64,000 bases of DNA, taken from assembly GCA_041940425.1 (NCBI GenBank), contig JBGTSF010000004.1:1-64000 (forward strand), given 5' to 3'. This DNA comes from DATHTS01 sp041940425 (lineage in GTDB: Bacteria > Acidobacteriota > Blastocatellia > Pyrinomonadales > Pyrinomonadaceae). A program made the translations under genes and the position numbers. Below are positions 25,211 through 33,237 of the stretch, one piece after another (position 1 is the stretch's first letter; the number at the start of each line of letters is the position of its first letter). The notes under the pieces are model-generated. The model saw only the letters and a list, made by a program, of their open reading frames with translations. It had not been told where the DNA came from and ran no database searches.

Positions 25211-25549
25211 TTATAAATTTGAAAAAATTCCGAGGGCAATCGCCGAATCCTTTAAAATATTTTTCAACCGTTCGCGCGTTTCGTCGCTCAATCTGACATC
25301 CGGTTCGGTTTCCAATATATTCTTACCGCATCTCTGGGATGCTTCGCGGACGAATCTGATCTGTTTCAGATAACGCACGCACGCCGGACACGTTGCCAGA
25401 TGCAGTTTGACGATGATTTTTTTATAAAGCGAAAGCTCCCTGTCGAGCGACTCGGAAAGAACCGGCACATAATCTTTACACGACGGCAAAATTTTCCAGA
25501 TCAGGAAAAAAAAGTATCTTTTTATTTTTTTTCTTACAAGGTGCTTCAT
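25211..25549 (-). CDS. Small zf-HC2 anti-sigma-like protein (paralogue B)
   Basis: 112 residues, paralogous to the neighbouring 24783-25106 product. Cys24 in PSCKDYVP, ESLDRELS, then KLHLATCPACVRYLKQI with His50, Cys54 and Cys57. It lies 91 bases behind the ECF sigma gene that ends at 25641 on the same strand, so it is the most likely cognate anti-sigma. The two paralogues share motif order and length, which indicates a local duplication. Confidence 0.78.
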   Translation of the reverse strand: MKHLVRKKIKRYFFFLIWKILPSCKDYVPVLSESLDRELSLYKKIIVKLHLATCPACVRYLKQIRFVREASQRCGKNILETEPDVRLSDETRERLKNILKDSAIALGIFSNL

Positions 25550-25608
25550 TTCTAATATGCGGCTTCTAACCGATTTTTTTTATTCGAAACTTTTGACGAC
25601 CGATTTCT

Positions 25609-25632
25609 ACCAAAGACCAAAAACCAAAGACT
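25609..25632. repeat. Heptad repeat (ACCAAAG), single arm
   Basis: 7-mers ACCAAAG, ACCAAAA, ACCAAAG then ACT, immediately followed by a T run, in the spacer between the sigma gene and anti-sigma B. No facing arm is seen. Confidence 0.6.
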
Positions 25633-25640
25633 ATTTTTTT

Positions 25641-26291
25641 TTATTTTCTAAACCAATTTATTTCGATGCATCTTCTAAGCGACATCCGGGCGCGGTGCAT
25701 CATGACCCAGAAATTATTTGACGAAAGCCCTAGAATTTCGCAAACTTCCACGGCTTCGAAACCGTCCATTTCGCGCAGGGCGAAAACATTGGCGGCGCGT
25801 TCGGGAAGTTTTGAAAGACAATTTTGAAAAACCTCGAAAAATTCGTTTTGCTCGAATACCGCTTCCGGGTTTTGTGTCCAGCCGCGCGGCGCGAGCCGGA
25901 CGTTCCAGTGATTTTGCCATTCGTCGTCGCGTTCGAAAAATTTGTCGAATTCGGAAAGATCTGTTTCCGACGGATCAATTGTTGTCTCGCGGCTCGACTT
26001 GCGGTAATGATCTACTATTTTATGTTTGAGAATCGAGGTCAGCCAGGTTCGCTCCGTAGATTTTCCAACATAAGATGCCAGCGATTGGATAGCCGCGAGC
26101 AGCGTTTCCTGAACGACGTCCTCAGCCAGTGTTTCGTTGCGCAAACGCATCAAGGCGTATCTGAAAAGATAATCTCCGTGTTCGTCAACCCAAACGGTCG
26201 GGTCAATATTCCACGAAACATTCGGCGCTGTGTCGTTATCCATTTCCTTTTTCGCCAAATTATGCAATGGAACCGCGTCATTTCGCATCAT
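25641..26291 (-). CDS. ECF sigma factor (TIGR02943-like)
   Basis: 216 residues from ATG 26291, which has GGAG at a spacing of 6; the longer TTG at 26297 is rejected. Region 2: DYLFRYALMRLRNETLAEDV, VQETLLAAI and TWLTSILKHKIVDHYRK. Region 4 ends with the unusual SSNNFWVMMHRARMSLRRCIE, characteristic of the TIGR02943 sigma family rather than RpoE. The gene is in a transcript that starts with a 70-residue ORF and continues towards two zf-HC2 genes. A GGAATAA-N16-GATAAA promoter lies upstream, suggesting autoregulation. Confidence 0.88.
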   Translation of the reverse strand: MMRNDAVPLHNLAKKEMDNDTAPNVSWNIDPTVWVDEHGDYLFRYALMRLRNETLAEDVVQETLLAAIQSLASYVGKSTERTWLTSILKHKIVDHYRKSSRETTIDPSETDLSEFDKFFERDDEWQNHWNVRLAPRGWTQNPEAVFEQNEFFEVFQNCLSKLPERAANVFALREMDGFEAVEVCEILGLSSNNFWVMMHRARMSLRRCIEINWFRK

Positions 26292-26293
26292 AT

Positions 26294-26506
26294 TCAACTC
26301 CGAATTTCCTGTCTAATCGAATCAATCAATTTTTGCGGCGCGAATTCTTTCTCGACTGCCCGTTTGAGAACGCTTTTCAATTGCCGGTTTTCGAAATCTC
26401 TTTTTATAAAAATCTGCTCAATCTCGGATTTTGCCGTCCTTTTTTTGAGGAATCTGTTTGCCGGATTTTTTGCATTTCGGCAATTCTGATCAAATTGTTT
26501 TTTCAT
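26294..26506 (-). CDS. Small protein upstream of ECF sigma, possible anti-sigma fragment
   Basis: 70 residues from ATG 26506 (GGAG nine bases upstream), or 75 from ATG 26521. The stop TGA lies two bases before the sigma ATG. The sequence is basic, and its C-terminal half (LKSVLKRAVEKEFAPQKLID then SIRQEIR) resembles the helix that follows the zinc module in some anti-sigma proteins, but no zinc ligands are present. Tight coupling to the sigma gene and location directly behind the promoter favour a real gene. Function unknown. Confidence 0.5.
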   Translation of the reverse strand: MKKQFDQNCRNAKNPANRFLKKRTAKSEIEQIFIKRDFENRQLKSVLKRAVEKEFAPQKLIDSIRQEIRS

Positions 26507-26561
26507 TCGCCGGTTCTCCATCAGTAAGAATTTTTAATAAAACTTTCCCTTTTCTTTCCTT

Positions 26562-26592
26562 TTTATCCAGTCTCCCAAAGTTTTTATTCCAA
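26562..26592 (-). promoter_or_regulatory. ECF-type promoter of the sigma operon
   Basis: TTGGAATAA, 16 bases, GATAAA on the minus strand. Start predicted near 26555. It is divergent from, and 11 bases apart from, an identical-type site serving NDH-2. Confidence 0.6.
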
Positions 26593-26601
26593 CTTTTTTT
26601 G

Positions 26602-26632
26602 ACGGAATAATATTTCTTCGTCAGGCAATTAT
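26602..26632 (+). promoter_or_regulatory. ECF-type promoter upstream of NDH-2
   Basis: ACGGAATAA, 16 bases, AATTAT on the plus strand. Predicted start near 26639, leader about 30 bases to ATG 26669. Confidence 0.6.
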
Positions 26633-26668
26633 TCAAGGCGTATAAATCTATATTTTTTAGGCAATTTT

Positions 26669-27970
26669 ATGAATAACAAAAAACGAATTTTAATTTTAGG
26701 CGGCGGCTTCGGAGGGCTTTACGCCGCACTTAATCTGGAAAAAACTCTGGCGAAGGATAAAGATATCGAGATAACGGTAGTCAACAACGAAAATTTTTTT
26801 CTGTTCACGCCGATGCTCCACGAGGTCGCGGCTTCCGATCTCGACATCACGCATATCGTCAGCCCGGTGCGGAAACTTTTAAAGCGCGTCCGGTTTTTCG
26901 ACGGCGATGTCGAAAGCATTGACCTCAGTAAAAAAACGGTTCACGTTTCGCACGGCAAAGAGCATCATCATCACGAACTTTTTTACGATCATCTCGTCTT
27001 ATCGCTCGGCTCGATCACGAATTTCTACGGCAATGCCGGATTGGAAGAAAACGCTCTGACGATGAAATCGCTCGGCGACGCGATATATCTGAGAAATCAT
27101 CTGATCTCGAATCTGGAAGAAGCCGATTTCGAATGCTGTCCGTATGTTCGCAAGCCGCTCCTAAATTTTGTCGTTGCGGGTGGCGGATTTGCCGGTGTCG
27201 AAACGATTGCCGGAATAAATGATTTTCTCCGCGAGTCAATAAAATTCTACCCGCACTTAAATGAAAAAATGCTGCGCGTCGCGCTGGTTCACGCCGGAGA
27301 CGTGATCCTGCCCGAACTGAGCGAAAAACTCGGTCGTTACGCGCAGGAAAAACTCCAGAAACGCGGTGTCGAAATTCATCTCGGAACAAAAGTTTCGGAC
27401 GTAACAAATCGTGAGGTAGTTTTGAGCGACGGGACAAAAATCACTACCAACACTCTGGTTTGGACAGCCGGAACCGCGCCTAATCCTTTGCTCGAAACGC
27501 TTCCGTGCGAAAAGTTCAGAGGACGAATCTGCACCGATGAATTTATGCGGGTCAGAGATTGGGAAGGCGTCTGGGCGTTGGGCGACTGCGCTTCCGTTCC
27601 CGATTCGAAAACCGGAAACCCGTTTCCGCCGACCGCACAACACGCGATCCGGCAGGGGAAAATTATCGCTCACAATCTAAAAAGCGCGATTCGCGGCGGC
27701 GAGCCGAAACCTTTTGTTTTTGAAACCATCGGTCAGCTCGCCGCTCTCGGCAGAAGAACCGGCGTGGCGCAAATTCTCGGTTTTAATTTTTCCGGGTTTA
27801 TCGCGTGGTGGCTATGGCGGACGATCTATCTGATGAAACTTCCGCGTTTTGAAAAAAAGTTGCGCGTCGCGCTCGATTGGACGCTCGATCTGCTCTTTAC
27901 AAAAGATTTGGTCAAATTCCTCACGCTTCGCGCGGCTTCGGTTTCTACCAATGAAAACGGAAATCAGTAG
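26669..27970 (+). CDS. Type II NADH dehydrogenase-like FAD oxidoreductase
   Basis: 433 residues. The first dinucleotide fold is RILILGGGFGGLYAALNLEK and the second VVAGGGFAGVETIAGIND. Typical NDH-2 blocks follow (NNENFFLFTPMLHEVAAS, VWTAGTAPNPLL, GVWALGDCASVP, TAQHAIRQGKIIAHNL). The C-terminus (ARRTGVAQILGFNFSGFIAW, WLWRTIYLMKLP) is the amphipathic membrane-binding region. Reaction: NADH to quinone electron transfer without proton pumping. It shares a divergent intergenic region with the ECF sigma operon, each with a GGAATAA promoter, so it is probably a target of that sigma. Confidence 0.9.
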   Translation: MNNKKRILILGGGFGGLYAALNLEKTLAKDKDIEITVVNNENFFLFTPMLHEVAASDLDITHIVSPVRKLLKRVRFFDGDVESIDLSKKTVHVSHGKEHHHHELFYDHLVLSLGSITNFYGNAGLEENALTMKSLGDAIYLRNHLISNLEEADFECCPYVRKPLLNFVVAGGGFAGVETIAGINDFLRESIKFYPHLNEKMLRVALVHAGDVILPELSEKLGRYAQEKLQKRGVEIHLGTKVSDVTNREVVLSDGTKITTNTLVWTAGTAPNPLLETLPCEKFRGRICTDEFMRVRDWEGVWALGDCASVPDSKTGNPFPPTAQHAIRQGKIIAHNLKSAIRGGEPKPFVFETIGQLAALGRRTGVAQILGFNFSGFIAWWLWRTIYLMKLPRFEKKLRVALDWTLDLLFTKDLVKFLTLRAASVSTNENGNQ

Positions 27971-28028
27971 GCTGCAGGCGGTAGGCAGTGTGATTTTAAC
28001 TGCCTACCGCCTACTGCCGCTGCCTGCT
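27969..28028. repeat. Inverted heptad-repeat element, GTAGGCN type
   Basis: The left arm runs GTAGGCT, GCAGGCG, GTAGGCA and the right arm TGCCTAC, CGCCTAC, TGCCGC, TGCCTGC. Perfect 14-base complements are at 27976-27989 and 27999-28012. It begins at the stop codon of the NDH-2 gene and could serve as a 3' hairpin. Confidence 0.8.
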
Positions 28029-28176
28029 TTAGAAATCCTGTCCTATAGTGTTTAAATTTCCCGCCGCAAAAAAAATTCCAAAAAAATTTGTAAGGTTTTC
28101 CAGTTTCAAACGACAAATGATTGTAAGCGTTAATTTCCAAAAAAATTAGCAATCATAATTTATAAGGAGTCAAAAA

Positions 28177-28731
28177 ATGAAAGAGATTACCCCGGAATTA
28201 TTTGAAACGGAAGCGATGCAATTTATAAACGATCTATACCGCACCGCCGTCCGTTTGACGATGAATCAGACCGAGGCGGAAGACCTCGTGCAGGAAACTT
28301 TTATGCAGGCTTGGAAATCTTTCGGGCAATACGAGCCGGGAACAAACTGCCGCGCGTGGCTTTATAAAATCCTTTTTAATAAATTCGACCACTTCCGCCG
28401 CAAAAAATACACACAGGCGAAATATTTTCAAGAGTCGGACGAACTCGTTTTCGATAACGCGGCGTATTCCGCGCCGGTTCCCGAAAATCTGACCGATACG
28501 GAAATTATCGCCGCGCTCAACAAACTGCCCGAACATTACCGCTCGGTCGTGCTTCTGGCGGACGTTCACGAATTTGACTACAAGGAAGTCGCGGAAATTC
28601 TCGAAATTCCGATCGGAACCGTGATGTCGCGTCTGAACCGCGCGAGAACCCAGCTTAGAAAATCATTAAACAGAGTCGCCGTCGAATACGGCATTAAAAA
28701 AGCGGAATCTTTTACTCCGGTATTCGCCTGA
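28177..28731 (+). CDS. ECF sigma factor (RpoE-like)
   Basis: 184 residues with TAAGGAG six bases before the ATG. Region 2: FINDLYRTAVRLTMNQTEAE, DLVQETFMQAWKSFGQYEPG and RAWLYKILFNKFDHFRR. Region 4: LPEHYRSVVLLADVHEFDYK, then EIPIGTVMSRLNRARTQLRK. This is a classical group-4 sigma and differs from the TIGR02943-type pair nearby. No anti-sigma gene is adjacent. A terminator follows, so it is a single-gene unit. Confidence 0.9.
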   Translation: MKEITPELFETEAMQFINDLYRTAVRLTMNQTEAEDLVQETFMQAWKSFGQYEPGTNCRAWLYKILFNKFDHFRRKKYTQAKYFQESDELVFDNAAYSAPVPENLTDTEIIAALNKLPEHYRSVVLLADVHEFDYKEVAEILEIPIGTVMSRLNRARTQLRKSLNRVAVEYGIKKAESFTPVFA

Positions 28732-28772
28732 AGCTTTTCATTTTTCCTCCTCTTTTGATCGCAAACCTGGAA

Positions 28773-28807
28773 GCGTTGTGATTTCGATAAATCACAACGC
28801 ATTTTTT
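28773..28807 (+). terminator. Intrinsic terminator after ECF sigma gene
   Basis: A perfect 12-bp stem GCGTTGTGATTT with loop CGAT, followed by a T-rich run. It lies between convergent genes ending at 28731 and 28806. Confidence 0.85.
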
Positions 28808-29447
28808 ATTCGTTGACGAAAATCAGATCGGCAGAACGCTTCGGCATGTCTTTTTGAAAATGGATGTTTTGCGCGGGAAAATAAATTGTTTCATAAGCCC
28901 TGATAGTTTCTTCGGGTGAAAGATTTTCCTGACTTCGCCCGATTGCCCTTTTCAGAGATGTTTCAAACGAGCATTCGATCCAGATTTTTAGATCGAAAAA
29001 GTTTTTGAATTCGTTCTTAAACAAAAAAATTCCTTCGAGCAGAATTATGTCAATATCGTTGTAAAAATATTCGTGCTGACGAAATTCCCGGGCGGTTTCC
29101 TCGGCGAAATCGGCGGTCAATTTTACCGAGCAATTGTCTCTGAGAGGAAAAACCAGCTTTTCAAACATTTCATCAAAACGGATCCCGGCACGATAAAAAT
29201 TTTCCGCCGGGTTTGAGTGATCAAATCTGACATGCGGCAGATTGAGCCAGCCGTCAATATTTATGTTAGCGACATTTATGTTTTTTACCGAAAACTCTTT
29301 CGCGAGTTTCGTTGTAATAAATCCCTTGCCGCTCGCGTCAATGCCGGAAATGCCGACGAGCAGGCTTTTTTTCTCCGCCATTTTTTTTTGGTTTGATTCA
29401 ATGAGTTCAACGATTTTCCGAAATTCCTTTTCTCTGCCATTCATCAT
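28806..29447 (-). CDS. Uridine kinase-like P-loop kinase
   Basis: 213 residues. Walker A is GISGIDASGKG (about residues 32-42). Later are INIDGWLNLPHVRF and LLEGIFLFKNEF, which fit the nucleoside/uridine kinase group of small phosphotransferases. The start overlaps the end of the upstream GNAT gene by 41 bases; a later ATG at 29381 would remove the first 22 residues, but those have the usual helical lead-in, so I keep 29447. The actual substrate is not determined by these motifs. Confidence 0.8.
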   Translation of the reverse strand: MMNGREKEFRKIVELIESNQKKMAEKKSLLVGISGIDASGKGFITTKLAKEFSVKNINVANINIDGWLNLPHVRFDHSNPAENFYRAGIRFDEMFEKLVFPLRDNCSVKLTADFAEETAREFRQHEYFYNDIDIILLEGIFLFKNEFKNFFDLKIWIECSFETSLKRAIGRSQENLSPEETIRAYETIYFPAQNIHFQKDMPKRSADLIFVNE

Positions 29448-29970
29448 TCAAAATTCCGTAAATTACCAGATCAACAAAACGATCCGAAAGCTTTTCGACC
29501 TGCCGTATCACGCCTTCTTTTCTAAATCCGAGTTTTTCAGGAATGGCTCGGCTTCTGATATTTTTTTTCGCACAGCGGATTTGAACCCGGTTAAGTTTTA
29601 AATTTTTGAAAGCGTATTCGATCAAAACCGAACAGCTTTTTGTAATCAGACCTTTTCCTTCGGCATCAGCATCGAGCCAGTAGCCGATTTCCGTCATTTG
29701 ATTTGTCCGGTCAATATATTCGAGCGCGATCACGCCGATTAATTTTTCCCGTCCGAAAATTCCCGCTGTAAAACCGTTGCCGTCGGCAAAGCGTAGAAGC
29801 TTTCTTTTGATAAACCGGCACGTTTTTTCAACCGTTACAACTTCATCAAGCCACGGACACCAAACCAGTAGCCGTTCATAATTTTTTTGCGCCAGCGCGA
29901 AAAATTCTTCGGCGTCCCGTTCTTCGAGAAGCCGGATTCCGGTATCGGCGGATATTTCGTGGTAAAACAT
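29407..29970 (-). CDS. GNAT acetyltransferase, RimJ/RimL-like
   Basis: 187 residues: IRLLEERDAEEFFALAQKNY, then IGVIALEYIDRTNQMTEIGY, WLDADAEGKGLITKSC (acetyl-CoA loop), RVQIRCAKKNIRSRAIPEKL and GFRKEGVIRQ. This is the pattern of ribosomal-protein-serine/alanine N-acetyltransferases and their relatives. It sits between the orphan ECF sigma gene and the uridine kinase, with which it overlaps, so the two are probably translated together. Target unknown. Confidence 0.85.
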   Translation of the reverse strand: MFYHEISADTGIRLLEERDAEEFFALAQKNYERLLVWCPWLDEVVTVEKTCRFIKRKLLRFADGNGFTAGIFGREKLIGVIALEYIDRTNQMTEIGYWLDADAEGKGLITKSCSVLIEYAFKNLKLNRVQIRCAKKNIRSRAIPEKLGFRKEGVIRQVEKLSDRFVDLVIYGILNDEWQRKGISENR

Positions 29971-30014
29971 TTTCCCGGGAAAAACCTCCGCAATGTTATT
30001 CCTTTTAACCGGCT

Positions 30015-30632
30015 TTATATTTCAATCTGGAAGCCGATTTGAAATAGCGAATCGCCTGACGGCTTTAATGTTTTTTCGGCTTTTCCAAACCACCGTAATT
30101 CAATCTCCCGGCGCAACTGCAAACGCGCGCGGTGAAGCATAACCCAATAATTATTCGGTGAAATATTCAAAACGCCGCAGATTTCTCCGGCGCTCAGTCC
30201 TTCGATCTCGCGCAGAGTGAAAACCGCCGCCAGATTTTCCGGCAAATCAGCCAGACAGCTTTGCAAAATTTCCTGAAACTCTTTTTGTTCAAACAATTTT
30301 TCAGGTGTCGAAGCCCAATCGGTCAAAGTTTCGCGCCAATGTCCTGATTCGTCAAAAAATTCTCCTTCCTCAGTTTCCGAATCGAACGGCATCGAGCGGA
30401 TCGAACGGCGGTAATGATCTACTATCTTATGTTTTAAGATCGAAGTCAGCCATGTTTTAACGGTTGAATTTTCTGCAAATTTTTCGCGTGATTTGATCGC
30501 ATTCAATAAGGTTTCCTGTACCAAATCTTCAGCGGCTGTTTCGTTATGCACGCGCGAAAGCGCGAATGCGAAAAGGTAATCACCATATTGGTCAAGCCAT
30601 CGAATCGAATCTTCGTTTTGTATTGCGGACAT
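30015..30632 (-). CDS. ECF sigma factor (TIGR02943-like), second copy
   Basis: 205 residues. Sequence and layout parallel the sigma at 25641-26291: WLDQYGDYLFAFALSRVHNE, TAAEDLVQETLLNAI, TWLTSILKHKIVDHYRR and, in region 4, SPNNYWVMLHRARLQLRREI. It carries a longer tail of about 25 residues. Unlike the first copy, no zf-HC2 gene lies beside it; the gene upstream in the same transcript encodes a DM13 protein (15 bases apart). Its regulator may be one of the two zf-HC2 proteins at 25 kb or the DM13 protein. Inference only. Confidence 0.88.
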   Translation of the reverse strand: MSAIQNEDSIRWLDQYGDYLFAFALSRVHNETAAEDLVQETLLNAIKSREKFAENSTVKTWLTSILKHKIVDHYRRSIRSMPFDSETEEGEFFDESGHWRETLTDWASTPEKLFEQKEFQEILQSCLADLPENLAAVFTLREIEGLSAGEICGVLNISPNNYWVMLHRARLQLRREIELRWFGKAEKTLKPSGDSLFQIGFQIEI

Positions 30633-30647
30633 AATATTTCAAACTCC

Positions 30648-31076
30648 TCAAAATTTTTTCAGCGGCGCGGTCGTAAAATTAACGCCGTGTTTGCTGTTCC
30701 AGATGACGACCGAATTAAATTTCGTTAGATTTTCCGCCAGCGGAACGACGTATTCCTGCGCGCCTTCTGATTTTTCGAGCGGCGCGACCAAAAGCCGTTC
30801 GGAATTTTTTACGGTTTCGTTTTCCGGCGCGTCGTCCGCCGAAATCAGTAAAATTTGCAAATCGGGATTTTTCGCCGTTTGAAAATCCGTTAATTGCAAA
30901 ACTACTTGCCCGTCGGATTTTCGAATCAGCGTGGCACAGCCCGTTCCCTTGTGCGCGACTTGATGAAAACATCCGTATGCGATGGTTTTGGAAAACGGGA
31001 AAAATCCGACCAGAAAAACGGCTGTAAACAAAATCAAGAACAGGATCGAAATTATCGCGGTCAATTTTTTTGACAT
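30648..31076 (-). CDS. DM13-domain membrane-anchored protein
   Basis: 142 residues. N-terminal anchor TAIISILFLILFTAVFLVGFF, then a DM13 domain: GCFHQVAHKGTGCATLIRKS, QLTDFQTAKNPDLQILL, VVIWNSKHGVNFTTAPL. DM13 modules have been proposed to act in redox or electron transfer through a cysteine in the VVIW-C region; here that position reads Asn-Ser. It starts a two-gene transcript with the ECF sigma, 15 bases apart, and so may be its sensor or its target. Confidence 0.82.
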   Translation of the reverse strand: MSKKLTAIISILFLILFTAVFLVGFFPFSKTIAYGCFHQVAHKGTGCATLIRKSDGQVVLQLTDFQTAKNPDLQILLISADDAPENETVKNSERLLVAPLEKSEGAQEYVVPLAENLTKFNSVVIWNSKHGVNFTTAPLKKF

Positions 31077-31178
31077 AAACTTTTGTAAAACTTAAAAATT
31101 ATTTGCAGAAAATTCTGCTTTCAGGTGTAAGATATGAAAAACGCGAACTAAAAATCTTAAGGTATTGCTAAAGTCGAA

Positions 31179-31209
31179 CCAAAAATTCGCCAAAAATTCG
31201 CCAAAATTG
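31179..31209 (+). promoter_or_regulatory. Direct-repeat operator candidate, 11-base period
   Basis: CCAAAAATTCG occurs at 31179-31189 and 31190-31200, then CCAAAATTG at 31201-31209. The copies end six bases before the ATG of an OmpR-type winged-helix regulator. OmpR-family proteins bind such head-to-tail repeats spaced one helical turn apart. Confidence 0.45.
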
Positions 31210-31214
31210 ATGAA

Positions 31215-33227
31215 ATGACCGAAAAAAACGGAAAAATTTACGAATTTGAGGATTTTCGCCTCGATTTGGCGGAACAAATTTTATCGCGCGCCGGCAAACC
31301 GGTTGCCCTAACGCCGAAAGTTTTCGACCTTTTGGCTGTGCTGGTCGAAAATCATGGACATCTATTGAGTAAGGACGAACTTGTCAAAACTTTGTGGGCG
31401 GACAGCTTTGTCGAAGAAGCCAATCTCAACGTAACTGTTTCGGCACTCAGAAAAATTTTGGGCGAAAAACCGCAAGAAGACCGTTTTATCGAAACCGTTC
31501 CGCGCCGCGGTTATCGTTTTGTCGCCAAAGTCCGGGAAATACTTGACGATGATGCGGACGAAAACTTTTTTGAAACCGGTCAAGCTTTTACCGAAGCCAA
31601 AACTCTTTCAATCGAAAATCCGGCAAAAATCTGCCCGAAATGCAAAAATGTTTATTACGACAAAACATTAAATTTTTGTCTCGACGACGGCGAAACGCTC
31701 GTTTTGGAAACTCGTCCGACCAAAAAATCCTTGTCAACACCGTTTCAAACCCATTCAAAACTTTTTCTTCTGCTCGGCGCAATTTTGATTTCGGCAGCAG
31801 TAGGAATTTTTATCTGGAAATTCGCTTTTCAAACAGAAGTAACCGAAGTTTCAAATATTAAAACGCTTGCCGTTTTGCCGTTTAAGCCGCTTGCCGGAGA
31901 TCAATCGGACAGCGCGCTGGAAATCGGGATGGCGGACGCGCTGATCACGAAACTCAGTTCTATTCGTCAAATAACCGTTCGACCGACGAGCGCGGTTTCA
32001 AAATACTCCGAGGCGAAGACCGATCCCTTGATCGCCGGTAAGGAATTACAGGTCGAAGCCGTTCTCGACGGAAAGATCCAACGCGCCAGAAATAAAATCC
32101 GCGTAACCGTTCAGCTTTTGCGCGTGTCGGACGGCGCGACGCTCTGGGCGGAAAGTTTCGATGATTTTTTTACAAATATCTTCGCCGTCCAGGATTCGAT
32201 CTCGGAAAAAATGACCTCCCGGCTCGCTTTAAAACTAAGCGGCAATGAAAAAGAGCAAATTGCCAAACGCTTTACGGAAAATACGGAAGCTTACGCTTTT
32301 TATTTGAAGGGACGTTTTTATCACGAAAAAATCACCGTCGAAGGCTCGCGCAAAGCCGTCGAATTTTACGAGCAAGCGGTTCAAAAAGACCCCGAATACG
32401 CGCTGGCTTACGCCTGGACGACCGGAGCTTTGCTTCATCTCGCAAATATCGGCGAAGACCGGGAAGAAAATCTAAGAAAAGCGCGGATGACGGCATTTAA
32501 AGCCGCAGAATTAGATCCCAACCTGCCGGATGCCCGCGAATCTCTGGCGAATATTTATGATGTCGTAGATTGGAAATTTGCCGAAGCCGAGATCGAATAC
32601 AAAAAAGCCATCGAACTGGATCAAAACAACCCGGACGCGCATTTTGCGTATGCGACTTTTCTATCGAGATTTAAAAACCGGCAGGACGAAGCTCTACGGG
32701 AAATCGAGTTCGCCAAACGGTTGAATCCCGTCGCAATGTATATGCAAACTCAGGCGATCTACATTCTGCTCAGAATGCGGCGTAACGACGAAGCCATCCG
32801 TGAAGCTAAAAAAATCGTCGAACTGAATCCCGATTTTCAGCAGACATATTATTTACTCGCAAAGTTATTTACCTATCAATCAATGCCGGCGGAAGCCAAT
32901 GACGCATTGAAAAAATATCTTGAAATCACAAAGGAAAGAGGACAGTTTTTAACGGCTTTCGTGTATCGGAATTCGGGAAAAAAAGCGGAAGCCGAAACGA
33001 TCTTGCGCGAACTCGCCGGACAATATAAAGACGGTGATAATTGCGATAAATACGCGCTTTTTTATGTGTTGCTGGGTGAAAATGACCGCGCCTTTGAATT
33101 TTTGGAAAAATCGTTTCAAAGGCGCGAAGTAACGATGCTGACGCTCGATGTTGACCCCGATTGGGATGAAATTCGTTCCGACCCGCGCTTTCAGGATTTG
33201 GTGCGCCGCATCGGTTTACAGCAGTAA
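31215..33227 (+). CDS. CadC-like winged-helix/TPR membrane regulator
   Basis: 670 residues. An OmpR-type winged-helix DNA-binding domain lies at about 8-106 (LTPKVFDLLAVLVENHGHLL, FIETVPRRGYRFVAKV). A small Cys ribbon CPKCKNVYYDKTLNFC (Cys140, 143, 155) and one membrane helix (about 183-204) follow. Next is a FlgO/TolB-like region (KTLAVLPFKPLAGDQSDSAL, GAELQVEAVLDGKI-like), then a TPR array to the C-terminus. Architecture: cytoplasmic DNA-binding head, exported sensor. Common in Blastocatellia. A phosphorylation domain is absent, so the regulator senses directly. A direct-repeat operator overlaps its promoter region, suggesting self-regulation. Confidence 0.88.
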   Translation: MTEKNGKIYEFEDFRLDLAEQILSRAGKPVALTPKVFDLLAVLVENHGHLLSKDELVKTLWADSFVEEANLNVTVSALRKILGEKPQEDRFIETVPRRGYRFVAKVREILDDDADENFFETGQAFTEAKTLSIENPAKICPKCKNVYYDKTLNFCLDDGETLVLETRPTKKSLSTPFQTHSKLFLLLGAILISAAVGIFIWKFAFQTEVTEVSNIKTLAVLPFKPLAGDQSDSALEIGMADALITKLSSIRQITVRPTSAVSKYSEAKTDPLIAGKELQVEAVLDGKIQRARNKIRVTVQLLRVSDGATLWAESFDDFFTNIFAVQDSISEKMTSRLALKLSGNEKEQIAKRFTENTEAYAFYLKGRFYHEKITVEGSRKAVEFYEQAVQKDPEYALAYAWTTGALLHLANIGEDREENLRKARMTAFKAAELDPNLPDARESLANIYDVVDWKFAEAEIEYKKAIELDQNNPDAHFAYATFLSRFKNRQDEALREIEFAKRLNPVAMYMQTQAIYILLRMRRNDEAIREAKKIVELNPDFQQTYYLLAKLFTYQSMPAEANDALKKYLEITKERGQFLTAFVYRNSGKKAEAETILRELAGQYKDGDNCDKYALFYVLLGENDRAFEFLEKSFQRREVTMLTLDVDPDWDEIRSDPRFQDLVRRIGLQQ

Positions 33228-33237
33228 ACTGAAAAAG

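Noticed and set aside
29997..30003. AAGGAATAA upstream of the GNAT gene as another ECF promoter
   Set aside because: Sixteen bases downstream is CCCGGG, which does not resemble the AT-rich -10 of the other sites.
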